A stretch of DNA of 64,000 nucleotides from Pyricularia pennisetigena. Its lineage: Eukaryota > Ascomycota > Sordariomycetes > Magnaporthales > Pyriculariaceae. Where the stretch lies: contig NC_043743.1 in the NCBI RefSeq assembly GCF_004337985.1, positions 1,389,366-1,453,365 on the forward strand, in the 5' to 3' direction. A program made the position numbers and the translations under genes. How positions within the stretch are numbered: position 1 is the stretch's first letter; every line of letters begins with the position of its first letter. This document shows, piece by piece, positions 1 to 11,445 of the stretch. The notes beneath the pieces are model-generated. The model was not told the DNA's origin. It worked only from the letters and a program-made list of their open reading frames with translations, and searched no databases.

Positions 1-1366
1 CTATGGCCATTCCCATAAATGTATACTTTGGGGTTAGACATGAGACTCCTCTTTACACCCTTCTTTTAGTCGCCGGCATACTGCTCGAGATCATCGGTCA
101 TATTGGCAACATTCTGTTGAGAGATAACCTCGCCAGTCGTCCCTTCTTCACCATGTACATGGTGGGCTCCATCACAGGTCCAACCTTTATCGCTGCAGCG
201 GTTTACGCCGTGCTGCCACACATCCTATCAGTATATGGCACGAGGTTTTGCGAGATACCTTCGCCCTTGTGGCTTGGATTGCTCTTTTTTGGCTTCGACG
301 TCTTCACACTTGCATTCCAGATTGTGGGCTGCGTGTTCACTGTCGACGGCATTGCAAGACCCGAGGTAAGTTTTTTTTTTTTTCATCCAAGACTTTGACA
401 CGGCTCACAGTGACTTTTGCTTACACTGAAGACAATTATGTAGATGAGTCAGGGCGTCAACATATTACTTGCCGGCTTGGCTATCCAAGTTGCAAGTTTG
501 CTGCTATATTTTGGCGTCTACTACGGATTTGTGTCGAGAATTTCAAGGCACCGAAACCGTCTCGAAGAGAAACATTCCCATATCTATCTTTCGCAACGCT
601 TTAGGATATTCCTTGTTTGTTAGTTATCTTTTTTCCCTTTGTCTGCCCATCCAAAGGCTGCAGTGTGTCCGCCTGAAGCTATCCGCAAATTGGCGCAAAA
701 GCTAACTATCTTTTATTCCTTCCAGGTCTGCAATCAGCGGCGGCCTTGATTCTCGTGAGAACAATCGCCAGGATAGTCCAGATCTCAGGTGGCATCGCCT
801 CAGATCTTTTTCAGTCTCAGACGCTGAGCCTGGTCCTCGACAGCGCTATGATTCTGCTTGCCTGTATCGCTCTTACAGTTATCCCGCCGGGCGTCGCGTT
901 TGGAACTCGTGCCTGGAACGAGACTGCGCCACACATGATCGGCTTTTCTACAAACGGAACATACAGGAGTGAGGGTAGCAGAAGCGTTCATAACTACTCC
1001 CTTCAGTCCCACCGCGGTTCGTCGTCACCTGTGCAGGCGCCGTACCACTCCACACCCTACCAACCCATCATGCCTCTCCGCGGGCAGCAAGCCAGGGGTT
1101 ATGCGGATCAGGTGCCGGCGCACTACCAGTTCCCAAACTTGCACAAGTCAACGACAAAGCCGCGGCCCATCCGTGTGGCTCCCTACAGGCCAGACGACGA
1201 CGACGGTATAAGTAGAGCCGTGGGCAGTGCGGAACTCATGCAGCCGGGGTCTGCGGGCAGCCAGACCAGTCCTCTATCCAACTCACAGTATGGATACGAC
1301 AAACAAGGCTCGAAGCGATACTCGCCGCGGCAAAGTGACATGGTTAAAGATGAGGCGCTTTGGTGA
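1..1366 (+). CDS. RTA1-like 7-TM membrane protein, 5' end outside window
   Basis: Three exons fit: up to 365, 444-618 and 726-1366. The introns are 366-443 (GTAAGT...TAG) and 619-725 (GTTAGT...CAG). Joining them gives a continuous frame with several hydrophobic helices and the RTA1 hallmark in the last third, where a leucine-rich helix leads into LVRTIARIVQ. The RTA1 family comprises fungal plasma-membrane or ER proteins linked to resistance to toxic lipids and azoles (RTA1, RSB1 lipid translocase); the exact substrate here is unknown. After the last helix comes a tail of about 130 residues rich in Ser, Pro, Gln and Tyr, probably cytosolic. The Met at base 3 is unlikely to be the true start, because family members have one or two more helices before this point. 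Family assignment is firm; transport function is inference. Confidence 0.85.
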
Positions 1367-3612
1367 ACAGGCATGTTGGCTTGTGCTCAGTCTGTTGACC
1401 TGTCTGGTTCGCTTCTATGATCGACAGATGTATTTCAACCAATACAGTTGTCTATAAATGTCTTTGTTGAAAGTTTTTACGTTTGGCTATCTGATATTGT
1501 TTTTGGAGATTTGTTTTCTTGGGTTTACGAAGGTGTTTGTTCTTTCTGGGTGTTCAAGCGTGATACCCTACACTGTCCTTTTCTCTGTGGTTTGCAAGCT
1601 AGTCTCTGCTACTTTTGTGACTTTATTTGAAGTCACAGGTGACTTTTGACCTTACTTGGCGGGCGCTTTGTTTTTCTGTTAGTCTATCTGGATAAGTGGC
1701 AGCTGCCGTTAGCGATTTTTCTTTTCTTTTGGTATCAAAACCTAAACCGTATATTTGTGGGATCCTCTTTCATGCCTCGCATCACATTAGAGTTCCGTTG
1801 AAAACCTTCATACATGCTATACCTGAGATGTAGGCGTGCAATAGCAAACGCCCACTTTACGGAATGAACATGCCACAACACGTTAAAATTGCAACCCCCC
1901 CTCCCTGCTTACAGCGCTAGTCCGCGATCGCCCGCCGTGCCGTACCACTCCTAGCCTTGTCAACTGTTTGGGCTGCACACCAACTACGACCATCCAGGGT
2001 GACAAACCGCTTATATCCAGAACGAACAGCACATATAACCTTGTCGATTAGGGGGCACGAAATTGGGACAGAAGAGATTTCACCCATCATGCGCGTTTTT
2101 GGGCTTTGGCGGATCACTTCAGCACTCCTCGTGGCCTCCGGGAGAGGGCCAATCAGCAGCGCAGGGAAGCTTTTTGGAGGGGGAGGAAATGATTTGCATG
2201 CGATGCAACACACCCAAATCTTCTTCCACCCGCTTCGGGTTTTCCTTTGACCTTGATCTAGCGAGTCTGGCCAAGCTTCATCTCTGGGACGGCCAGTTTT
2301 TGTTTGTTACCTTGGTGAATCTGTTCCGCCTCGCGGTCCGCCCCCATTTTTCCTTTTTCCTTTTTTTTTTCTTTTTTTTTTTTCTGCTTTTCGCTCCCAC
2401 CCCTGCTTTACCCTGCGACCATCGTGCCATATCGTTTTGCGCGTTAGTCGCACATAAGTGATTGGTGGTCGACAAAAAGGACCCGTCGAGCCATGGACCC
2501 GAAGACCGGTGTGACTGGGAGGGTTGTATGGTTTGTCATTAACCCACATTTGCAGAATTCGTTCTTTATGGTGTGTACATCGTGCAGTGGTAGAAGACGT
2601 GACCTGTTGAGCTTGGTTGGCTGGCACAAGCCATGTTGGGTTGCGAGGTCTTGTCCCTCGTTCTTGTTGTTTGCGGTTTGTAAATTGTTATTGGTTGATG
2701 CAGCAGATGATCAAACACGGCCTCTGCTGTTGGGGTTTTGGGGCTAAATGAGGTGGCAATCTTTCCATCCCGACTTTTGAGCTGATGTTTAGGAACACTT
2801 TCTCGTTTGTTCTACAAAATTGGGACAAGAATAAAAATAGTCAAACGGAACGGGCAAAAGCTGATTGACTTTCCTAGTTTCGGGCGATTTCGTGACACAC
2901 AAGACGACAAGCAAAAGTTGGCCTGCAAGGTTGGCTGAGCATTAGTGAACCTCTCGCTTCATCCGTAGTAAATGCCGTCGAGTGTTGGTAATATGCCTAG
3001 CAGAATGCAATGTTGGTAGCATGTGTGATCTTCTCAAGTAAGAAGAGATGAAACTGATGTTGGTAAGTCACTGGGCATATTCTGAGATCGGATTACAATC
3101 AGACCGTCACAACATACAACCATAGCAAGACAAGCAATCCATCGAGGCAAGTGTCAACCCCAACCCCAAAAGCTATCGAAGCCAACCCGTCGCGCTTGGC
3201 GGTTCTTACGCACAGGCCAGGTTGCATCATGGCGGTCCCGCAACCCCTTGTCTCTGCCCCTGGAACCCGTAGACAGCGATCGAACCCCTTACTGACTACC
3301 GTGGTATGGAGTAACCCTAATCCAAGTCCCAATAATCTGTTTGACCAGCCCAGATTGCCATGGTTTCTAGATGCGAATTGATCCTGGTTAGAACACCTGT
3401 CTGCTATACCACTTAAGCCAATTCTAGAACATTGAGCGTTTTCGCTGCCGTGGGCGACTGGAATCTTTACAGCTTAACGTGTCACACCTGTCGAATTCGT
3501 GCTTCGCCATCGGCCTGTTCTAGATACAAGGAACATTCTTGAGCCCCAAGACCCGGATACGCACCTGCGCGCCACCGCGTCCAACCACCCCCTCTAAAGT
3601 CCTCTCACCCCC
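1367..3612. other. intergenic, no protein gene seen
   Basis: Open frames here are short and have no recognisable protein character. The stretch holds the 3' flank of the RTA1-like gene, a T-rich block at about 2347-2390, and a SINE-like sequence on the minus strand at about 3085-3428 (separate entry). The last 200 bases are the promoter and leader of the sorting nexin. Confidence 0.6.
3085..3428 (-). mobile_element. SINE-like retroposon with tRNA-type pol III promoter boxes (tentative)
   Basis: Read on the minus strand, TGGCTTAAGTGG (plus 3409-3420) fits the tRNA A-box pattern TGGCNNANNNGG. GATCAATTC (plus 3375-3383) fits the B-box pattern GWTCRANNC. The two are 37 bases apart start to start, within the normal A-B spacing. 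A second B-box-like GGTTCGATC lies at plus 3278-3286. No clean tRNA cloverleaf forms, so this is not a functional tRNA gene. A degenerate tRNA-like head followed by about 300 bases of non-coding body is the layout of a SINE, and SINEs are known from Magnaporthe. I see no poly-A tail or target-site duplication, so the limits are approximate. Confidence 0.35.
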
Positions 3613-6600
3613 ATGAACTCAGCTGAAGATGCGAACAACTTGTCAAACCGCGAGACTGAAGCCGGCAGCCAAACAATGGAGGCGAATGCGGAGCCGACAA
3701 CGACGACAGCCACAATGACTGCTGTTGCGACCACGTACAAGCCCGAGCTCGCCCCGGCCCCGTCATCGCCGACTGCCCTCCCCGAAGAGCCTGCGCTGGA
3801 GGAAATGCCCCTTCTGACCCAGGCGGAAAGCGCGGGAACCAGCGGTAGCGGGGATGATTTGATGACCAAGGTCTTTCAGTTCCTCTCCACCGCCACCCCG
3901 GAGACGTTGGCCGGCGTAGGGGTCGGTCTGGCGGCGGTCACCTACTTCATACTCGGCCAGCTGGGCCTGTTGCTCATTGGCGCATTTGCGGGAGTTACGG
4001 CGTTTATATCATGGGAGTCCAAGAACTTGCAGGTCGCGCAGAGCCTCAAGGGAGAGAAGGGGACGGAAGTCCTGGCGAGGATATTAGACTTGAAGGAAGA
4101 CATGCGACGGAATAATGCAGATGCTTCATCAGAAAATCAGCTCGACGAAAGCGCGGATCTGAAGGGGTTTGAAGATTTTCAGCCAGAGACACGGGATGCT
4201 TTGAACAACCTGGTCGATGCAATCATCCGGGATTATGTCAAGTGGTGGTACAGTCCAATTGTACCTATGGACCAAACCTTCCCGTTGGCTTGCCGCAAAG
4301 TCCTCACGTCCTTTCTTATCTCGGTTTCCAACCGGCTCAGCAGGAAGCGTCCTGCAGACACATTTCTCGACTTCCTTACCAACTCGTCGTCCATCGTCAT
4401 CGTGTTCTTCTCTGAGCTGTCAATGGCGCTGACGGAGGAACCCCCGAACGACACACGGACTGTAACTGATTCTGTCGGTAACTACCTGGTCTCAAATCCC
4501 GACTCCAACTTGGCGAACCTCTTGAACCAGAAACAGCAGGCCGCCAAGTTCAGAAATGTGGCGGATGACCTCCTGGGCTTCCTCGACCGGCCCACATATG
4601 GTTGTGACCCGGCTCGGGTGTTTCTCCGAGAAATCCTGGCTGGGGTCATATTAGAAATGACACTCAAGTCTTGTTCCAAGCCGGAGTGGATCAATGGTTG
4701 GATCGTGTACCTGCTCGAGGGCGGTGAGCCTGATTTCAACCAGGCCATCGACGTTGGGATGCAGACAGGACCCGATTCCAACAAGAGCTCCACCGAAGTC
4801 GACGGCAAGAGCGGTCGCAACTCTGTAGATGCGGACAAGTCGCAGCGCAAGGAGAGCATGTCCAACCACAGGAAAAAGCTTAGCAAGGCCGACGAGGAGA
4901 TGGACAACGCACTGGAAGAGATAAAGAAGCTCAACCAGATGATAGCAGATGAGGAAGCACGAAGGAAAAAGGAGTCTGCTGCAGGCGTGGAGCAGGGAGA
5001 AGAGTCGAAAAGTGCTGCTGAGGCATCATCGCGACTCGCTGACGCAATGAAGCGCAATGCGGATAGTTTGGACATGCAGACAAATCCAGATACGACCATG
5101 CAAAAAAGCACTGGGCCGCTATCACCGACAAGTAAACAAACATTACCCAGCGATGTTTCTGGGGATGAGTCCTCAGCTAGAACGGGCTCTACCCAGGGGC
5201 CCCTTACCCCAGGATCTTCAGAAGTGGAGGCACCTAGTCATCCTTCAGCACCAGTGAAAGAGGAAACCACTGCGCAATTTACCAATTTCGACCAGCTGGT
5301 CCCGCCCGCACAGGATGAGCCAGAGCCTGAAGCGGAACCTGCGCGCAATAGCCCACCGCCGCTCACCCTTCACAACGCGAGCATCACCATCCACGACGAT
5401 GGTATGTCCGACGCCAAGAATCGTATTAGGAATAGACCGACCTGGGACTATCTGATCCAAGTCGAACCCGCAAACCCACAACACCCGGGATGGATGATTG
5501 TCCGCAAGTACGCCGACTTTGAACAGCTGCACGAGATCTTGGCGCGGATTGCCAAGATCTCAGGGGCTACCGCGTTCACGGAACAGCACGGCAACCTGCC
5601 AGCCTGGCGAGTGCATACCAAGGTCTCCCTGCGCGGGGAGCTCGAGCGCTATTGCCGTGATGCATGTCAGAACAAATCGCTGGCTACGAGCGAGGGTATG
5701 AAGCGGTTCCTCGAAAAAGACATTATGCACAGTCGCGCCCAGTCAAAGTCGGGGTTCGAAGCCTTTGAAACCATGGGCAAAAACGTATTTGGGGTTCTCA
5801 CCAGCGCGCCCAAGGGCGTTGCTGATGGAGGCAAGGCTGTTGTGGGTGGTGTTACGGGGGTTCTGGGCAACTTTGGTCTCGGCTCGAGGAAGAACACAAG
5901 CTCCTCCCTGAAGCAGCTACCGCAACAGCAGCAGCAGGTGGACAGTGATCCCCCTACGCCTGTCCCCAATACGGCCACGAAACGGCATTCTGTGCCCCTA
6001 CCTTCCCCAACTAGGAATGACAGCGGTCTTTCCGTGATTAACAATGGCCTCAAAAGCCGGGACAGCATGGATAGCCAGAGATCGTCTGTGATTTCAACTC
6101 AGCCGGCCAAGATCCCTCCAATGGAGCGTCGGCCCAGCTGCAACTCACAGCACGAAGGAGCCGACGGGACGGCGGGGGATTCCGCGGGCTTACGACCTGA
6201 CCGCTGGGATATGGCGTCACCAACGAGCGCGATAAGCAGTCACAACCACAGCCGTACATCAAGTGTGGCGCCTCTTCGGTCGCCATCGTCCACGAGCTTG
6301 AGTGGACTGAAGCTGCCGCCTCCACCTACCGAGATTCCAGATGATTACAGCATGCCTGAGACTGCCACGAAGCTCAATCCTCTTCACGAAGGTAACGCGG
6401 TGGCAGCTACAGCAACACCATCACCTTCCAATGCCCCATCGACAAACGGCTTCGGGCGACCTCCGAAGCGGCAGCCGCGGACGTTTCCACCATTGTCGGA
6501 ACAGGAGACGAGCGTGGCGGTGGAACTCCTGTTTGCCGTCATCACGGAGCTCTATACGCTCTCGCCGTCGGCTTGGAACATCCGGCGGACGCTCCTGGCG

Positions 6601-6987
6601 GCGGCCAAGTCGTTCCTGCTGAGGCCCGGGAACCCGTCGCTCGAGTCCATCAGGCTGCTGATCCAGGAGACGGTGCTCGACTCGGCGGCGTCAGATGAGG
6701 GTGTGGCGGCGCAGCTGCGCAAGCTGCGGGAGAACTCGGTCCCGACCGAGGAGGAGCTCGCGGCGTGGCCGCCCGAGATGTCTGACGAGGACAAGGCCAA
6801 GCTGAGGACTAAGGCCAGGCGGCTGCTCATCCAGAGCGGGGTGCCGGCCGCGCTGTCCGGGGTCATGGGTCAGCAGGCGACGAGCGAGGCTTTGGGAAGG
6901 GTCTTTGACTGTCTGCAGGTCGAGGAGGTCGCCAGGGGTCTGGTCTTTGGCATTATGCTGCAGGCCGTACGGGCGATAACACACTGA
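3613..6987 (+). CDS. PXA and PX domain sorting nexin-like protein
   Basis: One exon, 1124 residues. Residues 1-90 are low-complexity. Residues about 96-134 form a hydrophobic hairpin likely to anchor the protein in a membrane. A PXA domain covers roughly 195-395. Residues 410-455 are a charged coiled coil (KADEEMDNALEEIKKLNQ). The PX domain, expected to bind phosphoinositides, spans about 597-700, with the typical RKYADFEQLHEIL segment. A poly-Gln run sits near 768. The last 150 residues look like a nexin C-terminal domain. The order TM-PXA-PX-nexinC is that of the SNX13/SNX25/Mdm1 group, which tether ER to endosome or vacuole and handle lipids. No RGS domain is visible between PXA and PX, unlike classic Mdm1. 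It may be the Mug122-type fungal branch. Domain calls are strong; cellular role is inferred. Confidence 0.85.
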   Translation: MNSAEDANNLSNRETEAGSQTMEANAEPTTTTATMTAVATTYKPELAPAPSSPTALPEEPALEEMPLLTQAESAGTSGSGDDLMTKVFQFLSTATPETLAGVGVGLAAVTYFILGQLGLLLIGAFAGVTAFISWESKNLQVAQSLKGEKGTEVLARILDLKEDMRRNNADASSENQLDESADLKGFEDFQPETRDALNNLVDAIIRDYVKWWYSPIVPMDQTFPLACRKVLTSFLISVSNRLSRKRPADTFLDFLTNSSSIVIVFFSELSMALTEEPPNDTRTVTDSVGNYLVSNPDSNLANLLNQKQQAAKFRNVADDLLGFLDRPTYGCDPARVFLREILAGVILEMTLKSCSKPEWINGWIVYLLEGGEPDFNQAIDVGMQTGPDSNKSSTEVDGKSGRNSVDADKSQRKESMSNHRKKLSKADEEMDNALEEIKKLNQMIADEEARRKKESAAGVEQGEESKSAAEASSRLADAMKRNADSLDMQTNPDTTMQKSTGPLSPTSKQTLPSDVSGDESSARTGSTQGPLTPGSSEVEAPSHPSAPVKEETTAQFTNFDQLVPPAQDEPEPEAEPARNSPPPLTLHNASITIHDDGMSDAKNRIRNRPTWDYLIQVEPANPQHPGWMIVRKYADFEQLHEILARIAKISGATAFTEQHGNLPAWRVHTKVSLRGELERYCRDACQNKSLATSEGMKRFLEKDIMHSRAQSKSGFEAFETMGKNVFGVLTSAPKGVADGGKAVVGGVTGVLGNFGLGSRKNTSSSLKQLPQQQQQVDSDPPTPVPNTATKRHSVPLPSPTRNDSGLSVINNGLKSRDSMDSQRSSVISTQPAKIPPMERRPSCNSQHEGADGTAGDSAGLRPDRWDMASPTSAISSHNHSRTSSVAPLRSPSSTSLSGLKLPPPPTEIPDDYSMPETATKLNPLHEGNAVAATATPSPSNAPSTNGFGRPPKRQPRTFPPLSEQETSVAVELLFAVITELYTLSPSAWNIRRTLLAAAKSFLLRPGNPSLESIRLLIQETVLDSAASDEGVAAQLRKLRENSVPTEEELAAWPPEMSDEDKAKLRTKARRLLIQSGVPAALSGVMGQQATSEALGRVFDCLQVEEVARGLVFGIMLQAVRAITH

Positions 6988-7091
6988 GCTGGTTTTTATG
7001 TCGTGTCGTTTGCTGCCTCTGGTCCGCGGGGGCTATGATGATGATATGATGATGATGCTCCTGTAATGCGCGGTGCATTTTTGTGATGGGT

Positions 7092-7140
<49 letters not shown>

Positions 7141-8171
7141 NNNNNNNNNNNNNNNNNNNNNNNNNNNNNNNNNNNNNNNNNNNNNNTTTTGTTGGAGTCT
7201 GCTGACCGCAATGGCTTGCAGGTTTTGTTCAGCTTTTGGGGAAAAAAAAAAAAGCATGAGGATTTTGTACCGCGAATTTATGAATCTAAGGCGTCTTGTA
7301 TTTAATGCGTGTTTTGGAGATTATATTTAGACTAGATAGTAGAGCTTTTGTAACATCAGCATTGCAACAGTTCAGTCTCAACTTGACTTGTTCGCTTGGC
7401 CTTGTGGTCTGGACGTGGCTTTAATATTGAACACAATAAAGCCAGATTCCCGATTAGGCAAATCAACAAACACTGGATCTAGTCCGCAGTTCCTCCTGCG
7501 CAACAGGAACAACTCTCCGATGTCTCACTGCCGACGTTATTCATTCAGCCCAGTCAAGACTTTGTTTGTTTGCAATGCATGCACCCTAAGGTTTAGCACC
7601 TCACCAAGCTATCACTCACATTAAAGCCAAGTTGGTGGGTCCATCGGGAATCGACTCCGACCTCAATTTGATGTGGGGGTGGCGGGGCAAGTTTGCGGCA
7701 TCGAACAGCGAAGCTGTACGGGTTGGACTTCCGCACTGCTTGCGGGCGGCGAAACTTAGATCGCTAGCTATCGCTGACTTTTAGTTGGATTCCTGTTGTT
7801 CATGGCGATAATGAACAGTCAGATCAGCGGGGCGCCGGTAATAATTTTGGGGACCCCATGCCGATTTGATTGTGCTTAACAATCTGCATGAGAACTTGTT
7901 GTTTTTGCTGAGGTTAATAAAATAAACTGTCACCTCATCAACTCTTTTTCCTTTTGCCTTTTTTTGTTTCCTTCCTATCTACAATACATGAATCAAACAG
8001 TTATATCTGACGAGTCAGAGTGATCCATCATACCCAAGGGATCTTCAATACTACAAAAGCACAACCCCAATTACAGGTTTTCTCATACTATCCTGCTGTC
8101 AAACTCACTCCAGGCATCTACTTCAAGCGGCTACACAAGGCACTCGGCCGCTGAACCGAGCAGCCATAGAG
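6988..8171. other. intergenic with assembly gap
   Basis: Contains a poly-T run of about 48 bases ending in the N gap, then AT-rich sequence and the promoter/leader of the 5-oxoprolinase gene. I see no coding frame. Confidence 0.6.
7141..7186. other. assembly gap (46 N) at a poly-T tract
   Basis: Forty-six N directly after a T run that begins near 7093 and with T again on the far side. The gap is best read as an unresolved homopolymer and does not interrupt a gene. Confidence 0.95.
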
Positions 8172-11100
8172 ATGGGCTCTGCACAGGAACAGAAGAAGGG
8201 CATCCGGATAGCCATTGACCGTGGCGGAACCTTCACAGACTGCGTCGGCAACCTGAACGGCGAGGATGTCGTTATCAAGCTGCTGTCAGAGGACCCGGCC
8301 AACTACAAAGATGCACCATTAGAGGGAATCCGGAGGATCATGTCGCACTTCCTCAAGCGAGACATTCCTCGCGGTGAGCAGCTCGACACCTCGGAGATCG
8401 AGTCCATCCGCATGGGCACCACAGTCGCCACCAACGCCCTGCTGGAGCGCAAGGGTGAGAAGATATCTCTCATCGTTACCAAGGGATTCAAGGACTGCCT
8501 CACCATCGGAAACCAGTCCCGGCCAAAGATCTTTGACCTGGCCATCCGCAAGCCGGACGTGCTGTATGAGAACGTGGTCGAGATTGACGAGCGTGTGACG
8601 CTTGAGGATTACGCAGAGGACCCGTACCGGACTGCCACAAAAGCAGAGGTCAAGGCCGGCACCGCCGAGGCCAGGACGGCTGACCTGGTCATGGGTCTGT
8701 CCGGAGAGACGGTACGGATACTGCAGAGGCCGGATGAGAACAAGATACGGAAGCAGCTGCAAGAGGTCTACGACAGCGGTATCAGGTGTATAGCCGTGTG
8801 CTTGATGCATGCGTACACCTTCCCCGATCACGAGACCACGATAGGGAGGCTGGCGCGAGAGATCGGCTTCCAGCACGTCTCCCTCAGCTCCGAGCTGATG
8901 CCCATGATCAAACTCGTGTCGAGAGCCACCTCGGTTTGCGCCGACGCCTACCTTACCCCCGCGATCAAGAAGTACATTGCCGGGTTCCAAGAAGGCTTCG
9001 CAGGCGGCCTGGGCACACGCAGTGTGCAAAAGGCGGAGGGCTCAAGGGGAGCCCGCTGCGAGTTCATGCAGAGCGATGGCGGCCTGGTCGACGTCGAGAA
9101 GTTCACGGGCCTCAAGGCCATCCTGTCAGGCCCTGCCGGTGGCGTGGTCGGCTACGCCATCACCTCCTACGACGACAACACCCGCATCCCCGTCATCGGC
9201 TTCGACATGGGCGGCACGAGCACCGACGTCTCGCGCTACGGAGAGGGCCGCTACGACCACACGTTCGAGACGACGACCGCCGGCGTCACGATACAGTCCC
9301 CGCAGCTCGACATCAACACGGTGGCTGCTGGTGGTGGCTCGCGCCTCTTCTTCAAGAACGGGCTCTTTGTCGTCGGTCCCGAGTCTGCTGGTGCCCATCC
9401 CGGCCCGGCTTGTTACCGGAAGGGCGGTCCTGCCACCGTCACGGACGCTAACCTTTTCCTGGGGAGGCTGCTCCCCGAGTTTTTCCCCAAGATTTTCGGC
9501 AAGAACGAGGACGAGGGCCTAGATGTCGAGGCTAGCCGTAAGGTACTGCAGGAGCTTACGGACGAGGTCAACAAGACTTCGGAGAAGCAGATGACGGTCG
9601 ACGAGGTTGCATATGGCTTCTTGACCGTCGCCAACGAGAGCATGACCAGACCGATTCGATCCATCACAGAGGCAAAGGGCCACGACTCCTCCAAGCACCG
9701 CCTGGCATCATTTGGTGGTGCCGGTGGCCAGCACGCTGTGGCTATCGCCGAGGCGCTTGGGATCAAGCAAGTCCTGGTGCACCGCTACTCCTCCGTCCTC
9801 TCGGCATACGGCATGGCCTTGGCCGATGTCGTGGACGAGAGGCAAGAGCCCGAGTCGGCCGTTTGGGCCGACGATGGAGAGGTTGTCAAAGGTCTCAAGA
9901 CCAAGATGGACAAGCTCAAGGACCAGTCGCGGCAGGCATTGAGGGATCAGGGCTTTGATGACAAGGAGATTGTTTTTGAGGAGTACCTGAACATGAGGTA
10001 CCGCGGAACAGAGTCTGCTCTGATGATCGTCAAGCCAAGCGACGAGGAGGTCGAGAAGATTTATAACGGCAAGGACTGGGCATTCGGCGAGGCGTTTGTG
10101 CGCCAACATCGTTACGAGTTTGGCTTCACACTAGACGACAGGGATATAATCATCGACGATGTCAGGGTTCGCGGCATCGGCAAGAGCTTCAGCTACGACG
10201 AGAAGACGGTTGACGAGCAGCTCAAGACCGTCCAGCGTAACGAGGTATCCGCCGATAGCAAAAAGAAGCACTCGAGTGCCAAGGTGTACTTTGATGGCGG
10301 GCGTCTTGATACCCCGATCTTCAAGCTGGAGGACATGGCTGTCGGCGACAAGATTCCTGGCCCGGCCATGCTTGCAGATGGGACGCAGACCATTGTGGTG
10401 GCGCCCAAGACGGCAGCATTGATCCTGCAGACCCACGTCGTCATAGACATTGACGAGGACCAAAGAAAGAACGAAGCCGAGGTCGGCGAAGGTCAGCGTG
10501 AGGTGGATCCCATCATGTTGAGCGTGTTTGGGCACCGCTTCATGGCCATAGCTGAGCAGATGGGGCGGGCTCTGCAAAAGACGAGTGTCAGCACCAACGT
10601 CAAGGAGCGACTTGACTTTTCTTGCGCAATTTTCGACTCGACCGGTGGCCTGGTCGCAAACGCACCTCACCTGCCGGTTCACCTGGGATCCATGAGCACC
10701 TGCGTCAAACGCCAGGCCGAGATCTGGAAGGGCAAGCTCAAGAAGGGTGATGTCATTGCCACCAACCATCCCTCGTACGGCGGAACACATTTGCCGGATG
10801 TCACGTTGATAATGCCTGCTTTCAACGCCAAGGGCGACAAGATTCTCTTTTACGCAGCTTCTCGTGCTCACCACGCAGACATCGGTGGCATTACGGCTGG
10901 CAGCATGCCCCCGCACTCGAGAGAGCTGTTTCAGGAGGGCGCGGCGATCAAGAGCGAGAAGTTCGTCAGCGAGGGCAAGTTCGACGAGGAGCGCGTGATC
11001 GAGCTCTTCTACCGCGAGCCGGCGAAGCAGCCCGGCTGCAGCGGGACGCGCTGCCTCGCGGACAACATCAACGATCTGCGGGCGCAGGTCTCGGCGAACC

Positions 11101-11410
11101 AAAAGGGCATCTCGCTGATCGAGACACTGATCGAGGAGTACGGCGAGCAGACGGTGGACTTTTACATGGTGCAGATCCAGAACAATGCCGAGCAGTGTGT
11201 GCGTAGGTTGTTGAAGGAGGTCAGCGCTCGCTTCGAGGGTAAGGATCTTTCTTCAGAGGACTTTATGGACGATGGCAGTCCTATTAGGCTCAAGATCAAG
11301 ATCGATGCCGAGAAGGGAGAGGCCGATTTTGACTTTGAGGGCACTGGGCCTGAGGTTTACGGCAACATTAATGCCCCCGAGGCAGTGACTTATAGGTGAG
11401 CAATATTCTT

Positions 11411-11445
<35 letters not shown>

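Noticed and set aside
3371..3428. Functional tRNA gene on the minus strand
   Set aside because: The boxes fit, but anticodon and T stems do not pair, so it was kept only as a SINE-like head.
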